From an uncultured Flavobacteriaceae bacterium (GTDB lineage: Bacteria > Bacteroidota > Bacteroidia > Flavobacteriales > Flavobacteriaceae): DNA of 64,000 nucleotides. Positions within the stretch are counted from its first letter, which is position 1. Each line of letters starts with the position of its first letter. The translations under genes were made by a program, and so were the position numbers. Below the pieces are notes generated by a model. That model was given only the letters and a program-made list of their open reading frames with translations. It did not search any database and was not told the origin of the DNA. Shown here one piece after another: positions 27,182 through 35,388 of the stretch. The stretch is taken from positions 1-64,000 of the forward strand of contig CANLVG010000005.1 in NCBI GenBank assembly GCA_947494565.1. Reading direction: 5' to 3'.

Positions 27182-27210
27182 AAGCCCCGATTTTATCGGG
27201 GCTTCTTCTA
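27182..27210 (+). terminator. Terminator-like hairpin
   Basis: The perfect stem AAGCCCCGAT (27182-27191) and ATCGGGGCTT (27195-27204) has a TTT loop. The downstream tract CTTCTATTTT is only partly T-rich, so termination on the plus strand is likely but weaker than for the other terminators here. No annotated gene clearly needs it. Confidence 0.6.
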
Positions 27211-27396
27211 TTTTGATTTCTTTGTTCATATTATTGATTAACAAAAATGTAGGTTAATTCTGTAATTTATGAAGGTTTTTACCGTTGTAAGGATTCGAGT
27301 TTCTCATTTACTAAGTCCTTGAAAACATAAAGTGTTAAAAATGTGACTTTTTCTTGAAAAAGGTGTCTAATATGAATATCGAACCAGAAGATTGAT

Positions 27397-27969
27397 TTGG
27401 AAACGAAAGAAGCATTCGGTGATTTAACGGACAAAGCGTTGGTTAGAAAAATCGTCAAAACGAAAAATACCGAATTATTTGGAGTGTTATATGATCGATA
27501 TTCTAAGGCAGTTTACAATAAGTGCTATAGTTTTTCGAAATCACATTCTGAAGCGGAAGACCTTACCCAAGATGTTTTTTTGATGTTATATGTGAAATTG
27601 GGTAGTTTCAAAGGGCGGTCTAAGTTTTCAACATGGTTGTATTCGTTTACGTATAATTTCTGTGTGAATTATGTAAATCGAAATAAACAGCGGAAAATCA
27701 GTGAGGCTTCCGAAAGCCTAAGCGAAGAAGATTTAAGCTTAAATGAAGAGGTTGGCGATCTTAGTATTTATGAGATGCGAACAGGAATCTTAAAAAAAGC
27801 ATTGGGTTTAATTCGTGCGGAAGAAAAAAGAATACTCCTTTTAAAATATCAGGACGGGGTCACTATCAAAGAACTAACCGAAATATTGGGCCTGAGTGAA
27901 AGTGCCGTCAAAATGAGGCTCATGCGTGCCAAAGCCTCGCTCTTGAAAACCTACAATAAAATAGCTTGA
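27397..27969 (+). CDS. ECF-type RNA polymerase sigma factor
   Basis: A 190-residue sigma-70 family factor of extracytoplasmic-function type. Region 2 spans about residues 25-95 (LYDRYSKAVYNKCY, DLTQDVFLMLYVKL, FSTWLYSFTYNFCVNYV) and region 4 about 130-185 (RILLLKYQDGVTIKEL, LSESAVKMRLMRAK). The start appears to be TTG at 27397, because the frame has a stop at 27373 and no ATG before region 2. A seven-codon ATG frame at 27372-27395 ends just before the TTG. The following 60-residue gene is one base away, and an MscS channel follows. The controlled genes are unknown; a cell-envelope or osmotic stress role is inference. Confidence 0.9.
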   Translation: METKEAFGDLTDKALVRKIVKTKNTELFGVLYDRYSKAVYNKCYSFSKSHSEAEDLTQDVFLMLYVKLGSFKGRSKFSTWLYSFTYNFCVNYVNRNKQRKISEASESLSEEDLSLNEEVGDLSIYEMRTGILKKALGLIRAEEKRILLLKYQDGVTIKELTEILGLSESAVKMRLMRAKASLLKTYNKIA

Positions 27970-27970
27970 A

Positions 27971-28153
27971 ATGTCAAAGAAAATTAAGAACCCGTTCGAG
28001 AAAATGGAGCAATCCTGGGAGGAGGCCCCTCCTCATTTGAAAAACAAGGTGATGAATGATATTGCCATGGCCAAACTACTAACCGAAATGGCGTCTTTGT
28101 TTACCTGTAATTATAAAGAAACCATTAACGAGATGATGAAAACAAATTCTTGA
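27971..28153 (+). CDS. Small hypothetical protein downstream of the ECF sigma factor
   Basis: A 60-residue soluble protein, mostly helical by composition, with a charged N-terminus (NPFEKMEQSWEEAPPHLKNKV) and no membrane segment or zinc motif. It starts one base after the sigma factor stop, so translation is probably coupled. That position is where an anti-sigma factor usually lies, but classical anti-sigma factors in this phylum carry a membrane helix or a larger domain. It may bind the sigma factor directly. I do not recognise its family. Confidence 0.7.
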   Translation: MSKKIKNPFEKMEQSWEEAPPHLKNKVMNDIAMAKLLTEMASLFTCNYKETINEMMKTNS

Positions 28154-28188
28154 TCGTAATAACTAACTAACCAAAATACCTTTGACTT

Positions 28189-29013
28189 ATGAATAAACTA
28201 GCGGAATGGAAAGACCTCACCTATGAAACACTTTCGCCTGCACTTGGAAACATTGCTTCCGCAATACCTAATATACTAGGCGCGATTGTCGTATTGATTA
28301 TCGGATGGTTCGTTAGAAAGGCGGCCCGCTTTGCATTGAAAAAACTCTTTAAGTTGGCCAAGGTCAATCGTCTTTCAGATAAGATCAACGATGCCAAATT
28401 GTTGGGTGATGGTAACCTCAATATCGATATTGAAAAAATAGTTCTTGGTTTTGTCAAGTGGTTGTTGCTACTTGTTTTCGTGATTATCGCGGCTGACATG
28501 GTCAAATTGACCATTATCTCAAATGAAATAGCCAACTTACTGCGCTATCTGCCGGTTTTGTTAAGTGCTATTGTGATATTGGTAGTCGGCCTGTATGTGG
28601 CCAGCATGATACGCACTACTCTGGTCAAAGTATTTAAATCAATGGCTTTTACGGGGTCGAAAGTAGTAAGTTCCGTGGTGTATTATATCATGGCCGTTTT
28701 CGTCACGATTACAGCTTTGAATCATGCCGGTATCAACACCACCATTATTACGAATAATTTCACGATAATATTAGGTGCGTTTCTTTTGGCGTTTGCACTC
28801 GGCCTCGGTTTAGGGTCTAGAGATGTAGTCGCCAGCTTGCTTAAAACCTTTTATGCCAGGAAAAAGTACAATCCAGGTGAGGAAATAAAAGTGAATGGGG
28901 TCATTGGTACCATTGAATCCATTGATCATATGTTCTTGACCTTGAAGACTGCGAAGGGTCGATTGGTACTCCCTATAAATGAAGTAGTTGAAAACCGTGT
29001 GGAATTGGACTGA
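28189..29013 (+). CDS. MscS-family mechanosensitive ion channel
   Basis: A 274-residue inner-membrane protein with about five hydrophobic segments (near 25-42, 83-105, 115-135, 158-178 and 186-210). The last segment, with the small-residue pattern GAFLLAFALGLGLGSRDVVASLL, corresponds to the pore helix, and the start of a cytoplasmic beta domain follows (NPGEEIKVNGVIGTIESID). The extra helices before the pore resemble conserved TM-helix MscS relatives. It should open on membrane tension to release solutes. Placement after a sigma factor and a small protein, 35 bases on, suggests joint expression in osmotic or envelope stress. Convergent with murF. Confidence 0.88.
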   Translation: MNKLAEWKDLTYETLSPALGNIASAIPNILGAIVVLIIGWFVRKAARFALKKLFKLAKVNRLSDKINDAKLLGDGNLNIDIEKIVLGFVKWLLLLVFVIIAADMVKLTIISNEIANLLRYLPVLLSAIVILVVGLYVASMIRTTLVKVFKSMAFTGSKVVSSVVYYIMAVFVTITALNHAGINTTIITNNFTIILGAFLLAFALGLGLGSRDVVASLLKTFYARKKYNPGEEIKVNGVIGTIESIDHMFLTLKTAKGRLVLPINEVVENRVELD

Positions 29014-29035
29014 TGATGGTGGTGTGTGTTCAAGT

Positions 29036-30313
29036 TCAAAGGAGCTTCAATAATCGCTCTAATGCCATGCCTCTTGACCCTTTGATCAATATGTGGCATT
29101 TTCTGTCCACAGGGTTGTTCTCCAGGTATCTTGAAATGGTGTCGAAAGAAGGAAAGGTCTGTAAAGGCGTGTCGATGGCATTGAAGTTTTCACCAATAAG
29201 ATATAGTTCTGAAAAATGCAGCTTACTGGCAAAATCGGCAATATCTTGATGTTCTTGGTAAGCAGCCTCCCCCAATTCGAACATGTCTCCAAGAAAGACC
29301 ACTTTGTTTTCCCCTTTCATGCAACTGAAGTTTTCAAGAGCGGCTTTCATACTAGTAGGATTGGCATTATAGGCGTCAAGAATGATTTCATGACCATTTT
29401 TCTTTACTATCTGTGATCGATTGTTTTCCGGCACATAGCCTTCAATGGCAGTTTTGATAGCGGCTAATGGAACATTAAAATATTTCCCCATTACTACCGC
29501 GATGGCGCAATTGGTGAAATTATAACTGCCTATCAACTGTGACGCTATGTATAGATCCTCCACTTCAAGTCGCACGAACGGATTCGCGCTTATGAACTTA
29601 ATTTGATAATAATGCGGGTTGGTTGTGCTAAAGCCAAACTTTTTGACATAGGCCCCAAGCTTTTCTAACTGAATAGGGTCGTCGGCATTTAAAAAGACCG
29701 ATTTATTTAGCGCCATCAAATAGTCATACAACTCACTCTTTCCTTTGATGACGCCTTCTACGCCACCAAAACCTTCTAAATGGGCTTTGCCAAAATTAGT
29801 GATATACCCAAAATCAGGTTCTGCAATGGTACAGAGAAAAGCGATTTCTTTTTGGTGATTGGCCCCCATTTCGATGATGGCCAATTCGGTGTCTTGTTTG
29901 ATATTGAGAAGCGTCAGGGGTACTCCGATATGGTTATTGAAGTTGCCTTTGGTCGAAACGATTTTATATTTTTTTGACAGTACCGCGGCAATCAATTCTT
30001 TGGTAGTGGTTTTACCGTTACTACCGGTTAAACCGATTACCTTGGCCTGACAGGATCTTCTATGATAGGTAGCAAGCTTCTGTAAGGTGGTCAGTACGTC
30101 TTCAACTACAATGTGGTGATTTGATTTTTTATAATCGATATCGTCTATAACCGCCCATTCCGCACCTTTCTCCAAGGCTTGCGAAGCATAGCTGTTTCCA
30201 TCGAAATTATCGCCTTTGAGTGCAAAGAAAATACAGCCTTTTGTGATTTTTCTTGTATCCGTCGATACAGTGGGAAACTTCAGAAATAGCGCGTGTAATT
30301 CGGGTATGGTCAT
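29036..30313 (-). CDS. murF: UDP-N-acetylmuramoyl-tripeptide--D-alanyl-D-alanine ligase
   Basis: A 425-residue Mur ligase that adds D-Ala-D-Ala to the UDP-MurNAc-tripeptide, the last cytoplasmic step of peptidoglycan precursor assembly. The ATP-binding loop TGSNGKTTT lies at 96-104. The N-terminal uridine-binding part shows STDTRKITKGCIFFALKG, the central domain shows IIEMGANHQKEI, and the C-terminal domain shows LDAYNANPTSM. Length and start are normal. It follows gldJ on the same strand but is separated by a strong terminator (30333-30358), so it may rely on readthrough or its own promoter. Confidence 0.95.
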   Translation of the reverse strand: MTIPELHALFLKFPTVSTDTRKITKGCIFFALKGDNFDGNSYASQALEKGAEWAVIDDIDYKKSNHHIVVEDVLTTLQKLATYHRRSCQAKVIGLTGSNGKTTTKELIAAVLSKKYKIVSTKGNFNNHIGVPLTLLNIKQDTELAIIEMGANHQKEIAFLCTIAEPDFGYITNFGKAHLEGFGGVEGVIKGKSELYDYLMALNKSVFLNADDPIQLEKLGAYVKKFGFSTTNPHYYQIKFISANPFVRLEVEDLYIASQLIGSYNFTNCAIAVVMGKYFNVPLAAIKTAIEGYVPENNRSQIVKKNGHEIILDAYNANPTSMKAALENFSCMKGENKVVFLGDMFELGEAAYQEHQDIADFASKLHFSELYLIGENFNAIDTPLQTFPSFDTISRYLENNPVDRKCHILIKGSRGMALERLLKLL

Positions 30314-30325
30314 ATGCGGTAAAAA

Positions 30326-30358
30326 TACAAAAAAGCCCTAACAGTACTGTTAGGGCTT
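30326..30358 (-). terminator. Terminator between gldJ and murF, perfect 26-bp palindrome
   Basis: The half-site AAGCCCTAACAGT and its exact complement fill 30333-30358. Read on the minus strand, six T follow and then another T-rich tract. It should end most gldJ transcripts about 15 bases before the murF start. Confidence 0.88.
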
Positions 30359-30381
30359 CTTGATCTTTATATAGCAATTAA

Positions 30382-32052
30382 TTATTTTGCCTTTTTACCT
30401 CTCGGGGTTTTGTTCTTTGTTTTCGACTTAGAACCTACCCTAGACATTGCGCATCGGAAGCCGATATAATCGGTAGCCATATATTGTGGCAAATACCTTC
30501 TTTGTGCAGGGTCTAACCAATAGGCACGATCTCTCCATGAACCACCTTTGAATACGCGAACTTCATCATTGATCAATGAGGTTCTGTTGTTTGATTTGTC
30601 ATACTGACGTACGATGCTGCCAGCAGAATCACGTTCTACCTTGTGTCTTGGAGAATCATACATTTTTCTTGCGGTCGCAGGATCTTCATCATCACTGAAC
30701 TGATCGAAGAATCTAGAAGAACCTGGGTCGCCATCTCTATATCCTCTGTTATCACTAGTGTCAAAATTGGTTCTCAAATAGGTTTCTTGTTCATCAACAG
30801 GCACCATTTTGATTTCACCAGGAAGATTGACTGCTACTACTTTTCCATTAGGTAGGGTGTCATACACTACCGAATCTCTTAAGATGTTGACCTTGCCATC
30901 TTCGCCAATGGCGGTTTTCATGTAAATATTTCCTCTGTAATAGTTGAAATCACTCACTTCATCATCAACTATAGGACGGTAAACATCGGCAACCCATTCA
31001 GCTACATTACCGGCCATATCATAAAGGCCTAGGTCGTTTGGCTTGTAAGACATCACCTGAGCGGTAATATCGGCTCCATCGTCAGACCATCCCGCAATTC
31101 CGCCGTAATCACCTTTTCCTTGTTTGAAGTTGGCCAATTGATCACCACGACCAACACGTTGACCGTTTCTGGTGTAATCACCCTCCCAAGGATATTTTTT
31201 TCTACCTCTATAATTGTTATATTCTCGAGCCCCTTGATTCGCTTGGGCCGCGTATTCCCACTCGGTCTCAGTCGGCAATCTGTATTCAGGCATAATCACC
31301 CCACTGCTTCTTTTAGCGAAGGTGCTGACACTATCTTTTTTCATTTTGCCTTGTAACGAATCGATTTGACCGTTGTAGACCGATTCTGGTCGGTTCAAAT
31401 AGGCCTCTGTACTAAACGTACCTGCTACTTCACCACTGGCCGCCTGATATTTGGCATCTTTTGCCAAGTACCCTTCTCTTTCCAGCATTACTTCGTTCAC
31501 TCGATCTGTTCTCCATTCCGCAAACTGTGTCGCTTGAATCCAGTTGACTCCTACCACGGGATATTCGGCATAGGCAGGATGGCGTAAATAGTTATTGGTC
31601 ATGGTTTCGTTGAAACCCAATCGATTTCTCCATACTAAAGTATCCGGTAATGCACCTTTGTAAATATTGGCGTATTGCGGATTTTCCGGAGGGTAAACAC
31701 TCTTCAAATAGTCAAGATATTCCAAATACATCACATTCGTCACCTCCGTTTCGTCCATATAGAATGACTGTACATGTTGCGAGGTAGGGGTGTTGTTCCA
31801 GTCGTGCATTACATCATCTTGTACCTTACCTTTTGTAAATGTACCTCCCTCAACGAAGACAAGGCCCGGGGCCGTTTCTTGCTCCTTGAAATCGGTGTTA
31901 TATTGAAAGCCACCTTCTTTGGCATTTATTTTCCAACCTGTAGCTCTTGATACATTTTTGGAAGAAGACGAAGAGTTTTTACAGCTGGTAACCGTAAAAC
32001 CTCCCGCTATAACTGCGCAAGAAAGTGCAACTTTAAGAAACTGTTTTTTCAT
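30382..32052 (-). CDS. gldJ: Gliding motility lipoprotein GldJ
   Basis: A 556-residue lipoprotein with a signal peptide and lipobox VTSC (C24), then a serine-rich tether. The body is a formylglycine-generating-enzyme-like (FGE-sulfatase) domain with typical segments TKGKV, FYMDETEVTNVMYLEYLDYL, YRLPTETEWEYAA, LYDMAGNVAEW and FKGGSWRDRAYWLDPAQRR. It matches GldJ, which in Flavobacterium johnsoniae stabilises the GldKLMN motor components of the T9SS and is needed for gliding. The C-terminus is Lys/Arg-rich. It is divergent from porV, with a 458-base gap in which I find no porU. Confidence 0.95.
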   Translation of the reverse strand: MKKQFLKVALSCAVIAGGFTVTSCKNSSSSSKNVSRATGWKINAKEGGFQYNTDFKEQETAPGLVFVEGGTFTKGKVQDDVMHDWNNTPTSQHVQSFYMDETEVTNVMYLEYLDYLKSVYPPENPQYANIYKGALPDTLVWRNRLGFNETMTNNYLRHPAYAEYPVVGVNWIQATQFAEWRTDRVNEVMLEREGYLAKDAKYQAASGEVAGTFSTEAYLNRPESVYNGQIDSLQGKMKKDSVSTFAKRSSGVIMPEYRLPTETEWEYAAQANQGAREYNNYRGRKKYPWEGDYTRNGQRVGRGDQLANFKQGKGDYGGIAGWSDDGADITAQVMSYKPNDLGLYDMAGNVAEWVADVYRPIVDDEVSDFNYYRGNIYMKTAIGEDGKVNILRDSVVYDTLPNGKVVAVNLPGEIKMVPVDEQETYLRTNFDTSDNRGYRDGDPGSSRFFDQFSDDEDPATARKMYDSPRHKVERDSAGSIVRQYDKSNNRTSLINDEVRVFKGGSWRDRAYWLDPAQRRYLPQYMATDYIGFRCAMSRVGSKSKTKNKTPRGKKAK

Positions 32053-32510
32053 AATTAGGACTTGAGTTCAAATGGTTAAACTACGTTGCTTAAGTAGTTT
32101 GGAATTGTATTTTGATTCAATTAATAGGTCATTCGGCATATAAAACGACGATTTATATATAATATTTCATCGGGTTTAAAATTATTTGCCATATGACGGG
32201 AACATTATAGCAACGGCTTATGTTCTAAAAGTCATAACGGTATAAATTCAATAATAGTATGGATAGTTGGTCTTTTCTGAGGAGTCTAATTTTGTGATGC
32301 AGCTCTACAAAAATAGCCTACCGGATGTCTTTGGAAACGGACGGTTTATTTTCCATGATTTTAATACTATAATAAGGTGTATTTCGAAAAAATAATCCCT
32401 TTATTGCACAAGATATTTTTAAAATACCCGTTTACGTGTCATACGTCCAATATATTTTAGCTTTTGGGTGTAATTTTAAATATTTGCCAATTCAACTTAG
32501 CTATTTAGAA
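32053..32510. other. gldJ-porV divergent intergenic region
   Basis: A 458-base AT-rich region without a gene of any useful size. On the plus strand TTG (32267-32269) and TAATTTTG (32287-32294), spaced by 17, form a possible porV promoter, which would give a leader of about 210 nt. On the minus strand TATTTTTG (32308-32315) is a possible gldJ -7 box. No trace of a broken porU reading frame is evident. Confidence 0.4.
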
Positions 32511-33659
32511 ATGAAGAAAATTCCAATACTATTTGCACTTATTTTCGTAGGTAAATTTTATGCCCAGAATAACGATAGGGTAATTACTACTGCGGTTCCT
32601 TTTTTGACTATTGCGGCCGACGCAAGATCTGCTGGAATGGGTGATATGGGTGTGGCAACTTCAACTGATGCCTTTTCCCAACAATGGAATCCGGCGAAAT
32701 TCGCCTTTGCCGACAGAAAAATAGGAATAGGTATAAGTTACACGCCTTATCTGGAAAGCATTATCACCGACATTTCCCTTTTGAATGCCAGTTTTTATAA
32801 TAAAATCGATGACCAAAGTGCATTTGCCTTGAGTTTAAGATACTTTACTTTGGGGGAGATTGAATTGCGACAATTTGCGAACGATCCAGGTACCTTGGCG
32901 AAGCCGAATGAATTGGCCTTTGACGGTTCCTATTCATTGAAGTTAAGTCAAACCTTTTCGATGTCGGTCGGTGGTCGTTTTATTCGGTCCAATCTCAAAT
33001 TACCTCAAAATGGCGATGTAGATTCGCAAGCGGCCAGTTCATTCGCAGTAGACGTTTCGGGTTTCTATAGATCTCGTGAAATCGCTTACAATAGTTTTGA
33101 CGGACGTTGGAGAGCCGGTTTCAATTTTTCGAATTTAGGTGGTAAGATTCAATATGACGAAGGCGGACAAGAGAACTTTTTGCCTACCAACTTAAAAGCA
33201 GGTGTAGGTTTTGATTTTATCTTGGATCAAGATAACGTTATTGGTTTGACTACTGAATTCAATAAGTTACTTGTGCCTACTCCGCAAGATTTTAATGGTG
33301 ATGGCACCATTGATGCACTTGATAATGATGAGTACCAGCAAATAGGTTTCTTCAGCGGTATCTTTGAATCCTTTGGAGATGCGCCCGACGGTTTTGGAGA
33401 AGAGCTAAAGGAATTTACTTGGGCCCTTGGTGCCGAGTATGTCTATCAAGATTCTTTTATGATTCGAACAGGATATTTCAACGAAAGTGAAGAAAAGGGT
33501 TCCCGAAAATTCTTTACCCTTGGAGCAGGTTTCCGATTTAAAGCTGCCCAAATCGACCTTTCCTATTTGTTCTCTACTTCGCAAGTGAGAAATCCTTTGG
33601 AAAATACATTGCGTTTTTCCCTGACTTTCAATTTAGGAGAAGAATACTTCAATGATTAA
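32511..33659 (+). CDS. porV: Type IX secretion outer-membrane protein PorV
   Basis: A 382-residue outer-membrane beta-barrel protein. The signal peptide is residues 1-19 (ending FYAQ), followed by TTAVPFLTIAADARSAGMGDMGVATS, the hallmark opening of the PorV/LptO family, and alternating amphipathic strands to a C-terminal aromatic/asparagine end. PorV shuttles T9SS substrates bearing sorting domains to the attachment complex. The ATG at 32511 is used because it begins the signal peptide; an upstream in-frame GTG at 32436 would add 25 unrelated residues. Terminator follows at 33679-33702. Confidence 0.93.
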   Translation: MKKIPILFALIFVGKFYAQNNDRVITTAVPFLTIAADARSAGMGDMGVATSTDAFSQQWNPAKFAFADRKIGIGISYTPYLESIITDISLLNASFYNKIDDQSAFALSLRYFTLGEIELRQFANDPGTLAKPNELAFDGSYSLKLSQTFSMSVGGRFIRSNLKLPQNGDVDSQAASSFAVDVSGFYRSREIAYNSFDGRWRAGFNFSNLGGKIQYDEGGQENFLPTNLKAGVGFDFILDQDNVIGLTTEFNKLLVPTPQDFNGDGTIDALDNDEYQQIGFFSGIFESFGDAPDGFGEELKEFTWALGAEYVYQDSFMIRTGYFNESEEKGSRKFFTLGAGFRFKAAQIDLSYLFSTSQVRNPLENTLRFSLTFNLGEEYFND

Positions 33660-33678
33660 ATAAAATAGTGTGACATAT

Positions 33679-33702
33679 AAAACCCGCCATCGAGCGGGTT
33701 TT
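33679..33702 (+). terminator. Terminator after porV
   Basis: The stem AAAACCCGC (33679-33687) and GCGGGTTTT (33694-33702) has a CATCGA loop. A T-rich tract follows that also carries the next promoter box (33705-33712). Confidence 0.85.
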
Positions 33703-33704
33703 GT

Positions 33705-33712
33705 TATTTTTG
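33705..33712 (+). promoter_or_regulatory. -7 promoter element for cdd
   Basis: TATTTTTG matches the -7 consensus TAnnTTTG and lies 23 bases before the start codon at 33736, just past the porV terminator. No clear -33 TTG is visible, so this may partly be a chance product of the T-tract. Confidence 0.4.
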
Positions 33713-33735
33713 GTCAGAACCAATGGAAATGGGTC

Positions 33736-34218
33736 ATGGAGAAAAAAAAGATTTCTTTTGATTTATCTGTTTATGATGCAGTTGAAAGTCTGCCGGATGA
33801 TGAACTTAAGTTGATGCAGGCCGCTATTGCGGCCAGAAAGAATGCCTATGCTCCTTACTCCGATTTTTATGTAGGCGCAGCCGCTCTTCTTGAAAATGGT
33901 GAAGTGGTCATTGGTAATAATCAAGAGAATGCTTCTTTTCCTGCCGGACTTTGTGCTGAAGGAGTGGCGGTGTTTCAAGCCGGATCACGATTTCCTGGTG
34001 TTGTTATCAAAACTATCGCGATTTCCGCAGCTTCGAATAAATATGTGGTGGATAAGCCTACTGCTCCGTGCGGCATTTGCCGGCAATCGATTTCCGAATA
34101 CGAGAATCGTCAAAAGACCCCGATTTCATTGCTGATGGCAGGTGAAAAAGGATCTGTGTTCAAATGTGAATCCGTAGCTGATATTCTTCCCCTAGGTTTT
34201 GATAGCTCTTATTTATAG
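33736..34218 (+). CDS. cdd: Cytidine deaminase
   Basis: A 160-residue zinc enzyme that deaminates cytidine and deoxycytidine to uridine in pyrimidine salvage. The zinc and catalytic residues are visible: C73-A-E75 (the glutamate is the proton shuttle) and P-C112-G-I-C115. Length and motif spacing fit the homotetrameric bacterial type. The ATG at 33736 is preferred to an in-frame start at 33670, which would lie inside the porV terminator region. The order porV-cdd-pdhA-pdhC is familiar from Flavobacteriaceae. Confidence 0.94.
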   Translation: MEKKKISFDLSVYDAVESLPDDELKLMQAAIAARKNAYAPYSDFYVGAAALLENGEVVIGNNQENASFPAGLCAEGVAVFQAGSRFPGVVIKTIAISAASNKYVVDKPTAPCGICRQSISEYENRQKTPISLLMAGEKGSVFKCESVADILPLGFDSSYL

Positions 34219-34333
34219 ATAGTTTTTTTTAATTAAAGGTGCTTTCTCAAGACCTGAATTCGATTTTCGAAATCCTCAAAAAACACCCATTATTTTTCAT
34301 TAAACCTTATTTTTCCACTATTGATTTAATACG

Positions 34334-34341
34334 TATTTTTG
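34334..34341 (+). promoter_or_regulatory. -7 promoter element for pdhA
   Basis: TATTTTTG matches TAnnTTTG and lies 44 bases before the pdhA start codon. No consensus -33 element is seen at the expected distance. Confidence 0.45.
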
Positions 34342-34385
34342 TTTTCCGTTTTCATAGGAAATGGCACGAAAAAAATAAGTAATTC

Positions 34386-35384
34386 ATGGAAAAAATCACC
34401 AAAGAGGTCTACCTGAAGTGGTATGAGGATATGCTGTTTTGGAGAAAGTTCGAAGACAAGTTGGCAGCAGTATACATTCAACAAAAGGTGCGCGGGTTTT
34501 TGCACCTTTATAATGGCCAGGAAGCCGTTTTGGCCGGAGCACTTCATGCTATGGACCTGACCAAAGACCGAATGATCACGGCCTACAGAAATCACGTTCA
34601 GCCCATCGGTATGGGTGTTGATCCTAAAAAGGTGATGGCTGAATTATACGGTAAGGTAACGGGTACTTCCATGGGGATGGGAGGCTCTATGCATATTTTT
34701 TCAAAGGAACATCGTTTTCATGGAGGTCATGGAATTGTGGGAGGACAGATTCCTCTAGGAGCAGGAATGGCTTTCGGCGATAAGTATTTTGGCAGAGACA
34801 ATGTGACCCTTTGCTATATGGGAGATGGTGCCGTGCGACAGGGTGCTTTTCATGAAGCTTTGAACCTTGCGATGCTCTGGCAACTACCGGTAGTTTTCAT
34901 ATGCGAGAACAATGGATATGCCATGGGTACCTCCGTAGCCCGAACCGCACATTCAACTGAAATTTGGAAACTGGGCTTGGGATATGAAATGCCATGTGGA
35001 CCAGTAGATGGTATGAACCCGGTGACCGTGGCCGAAGAAATGAGTAAGGCCATTGAACGCGCAAGAAGTGGCGGTGGGCCAACGTTTTTAGAAATGAAGA
35101 CCTATAGGTATCGAGGCCACTCGATGTCCGATGCCCAACACTATAGAACTAAAGAAGAGGTTGAGGAATACAAAAAAATAGATCCTATTACACAAGTACT
35201 CGACGTGATCAAAGAGAAAGCGTATGCTACCGATGATGAAATCACGGCTATTAATAAAGGAGTAAAGACCAGAGTCGCTGAATGCGAAAAGTTCGCCGAA
35301 GAATCAGATTATCCTCCGGTACAACAATTGTACGACATGGTTTACGAGCAAGAAGATTTTCCTTTTGTACAACATAAAGCATAA
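34386..35384 (+). CDS. pdhA: Pyruvate dehydrogenase E1 component, alpha subunit
   Basis: A 332-residue thiamine-diphosphate-dependent subunit that, with E1-beta, decarboxylates pyruvate and acetylates the lipoyl group of E2. The ThDP motif starts at GDGAVRQGAF (about 146) and ends at ICENNGYAMGT. The phosphorylation-loop-like segment TYRYRGHSMSDAQHYR lies near 240. It lies 4 bases before pdhC, but the E1-beta gene is 24 kb away at 59654-60631. Confidence 0.95.
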   Translation: MEKITKEVYLKWYEDMLFWRKFEDKLAAVYIQQKVRGFLHLYNGQEAVLAGALHAMDLTKDRMITAYRNHVQPIGMGVDPKKVMAELYGKVTGTSMGMGGSMHIFSKEHRFHGGHGIVGGQIPLGAGMAFGDKYFGRDNVTLCYMGDGAVRQGAFHEALNLAMLWQLPVVFICENNGYAMGTSVARTAHSTEIWKLGLGYEMPCGPVDGMNPVTVAEEMSKAIERARSGGGPTFLEMKTYRYRGHSMSDAQHYRTKEEVEEYKKIDPITQVLDVIKEKAYATDDEITAINKGVKTRVAECEKFAEESDYPPVQQLYDMVYEQEDFPFVQHKA

Positions 35385-35388
35385 GTAA

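Larger units (their letters stand above)
26709..27396. other. Largely empty 690-base intergenic stretch
   Basis: No convincing full gene is present. I see a possible 43-residue membrane peptide (26850-26981), a 15-bp palindrome CAAATGA-A-TCATTTG at 27011-27025, a terminator-like hairpin at 27182-27204, and a short ATG frame at 27372-27395 just before the sigma factor. The region could encode a small RNA ending at the hairpin, but there is no clear promoter to support that. Confidence 0.35.

Noticed and set aside
30382-32052. GldJ as a formylglycine-generating enzyme that could mature the sulfatase at 114-1703
   Set aside because: The domain fold is shared, but overall it matches the structural GldJ lipoprotein, and it is predicted to be periplasmic; sulfatase maturation in this phylum is usually by anaerobic-type maturase, not seen here.
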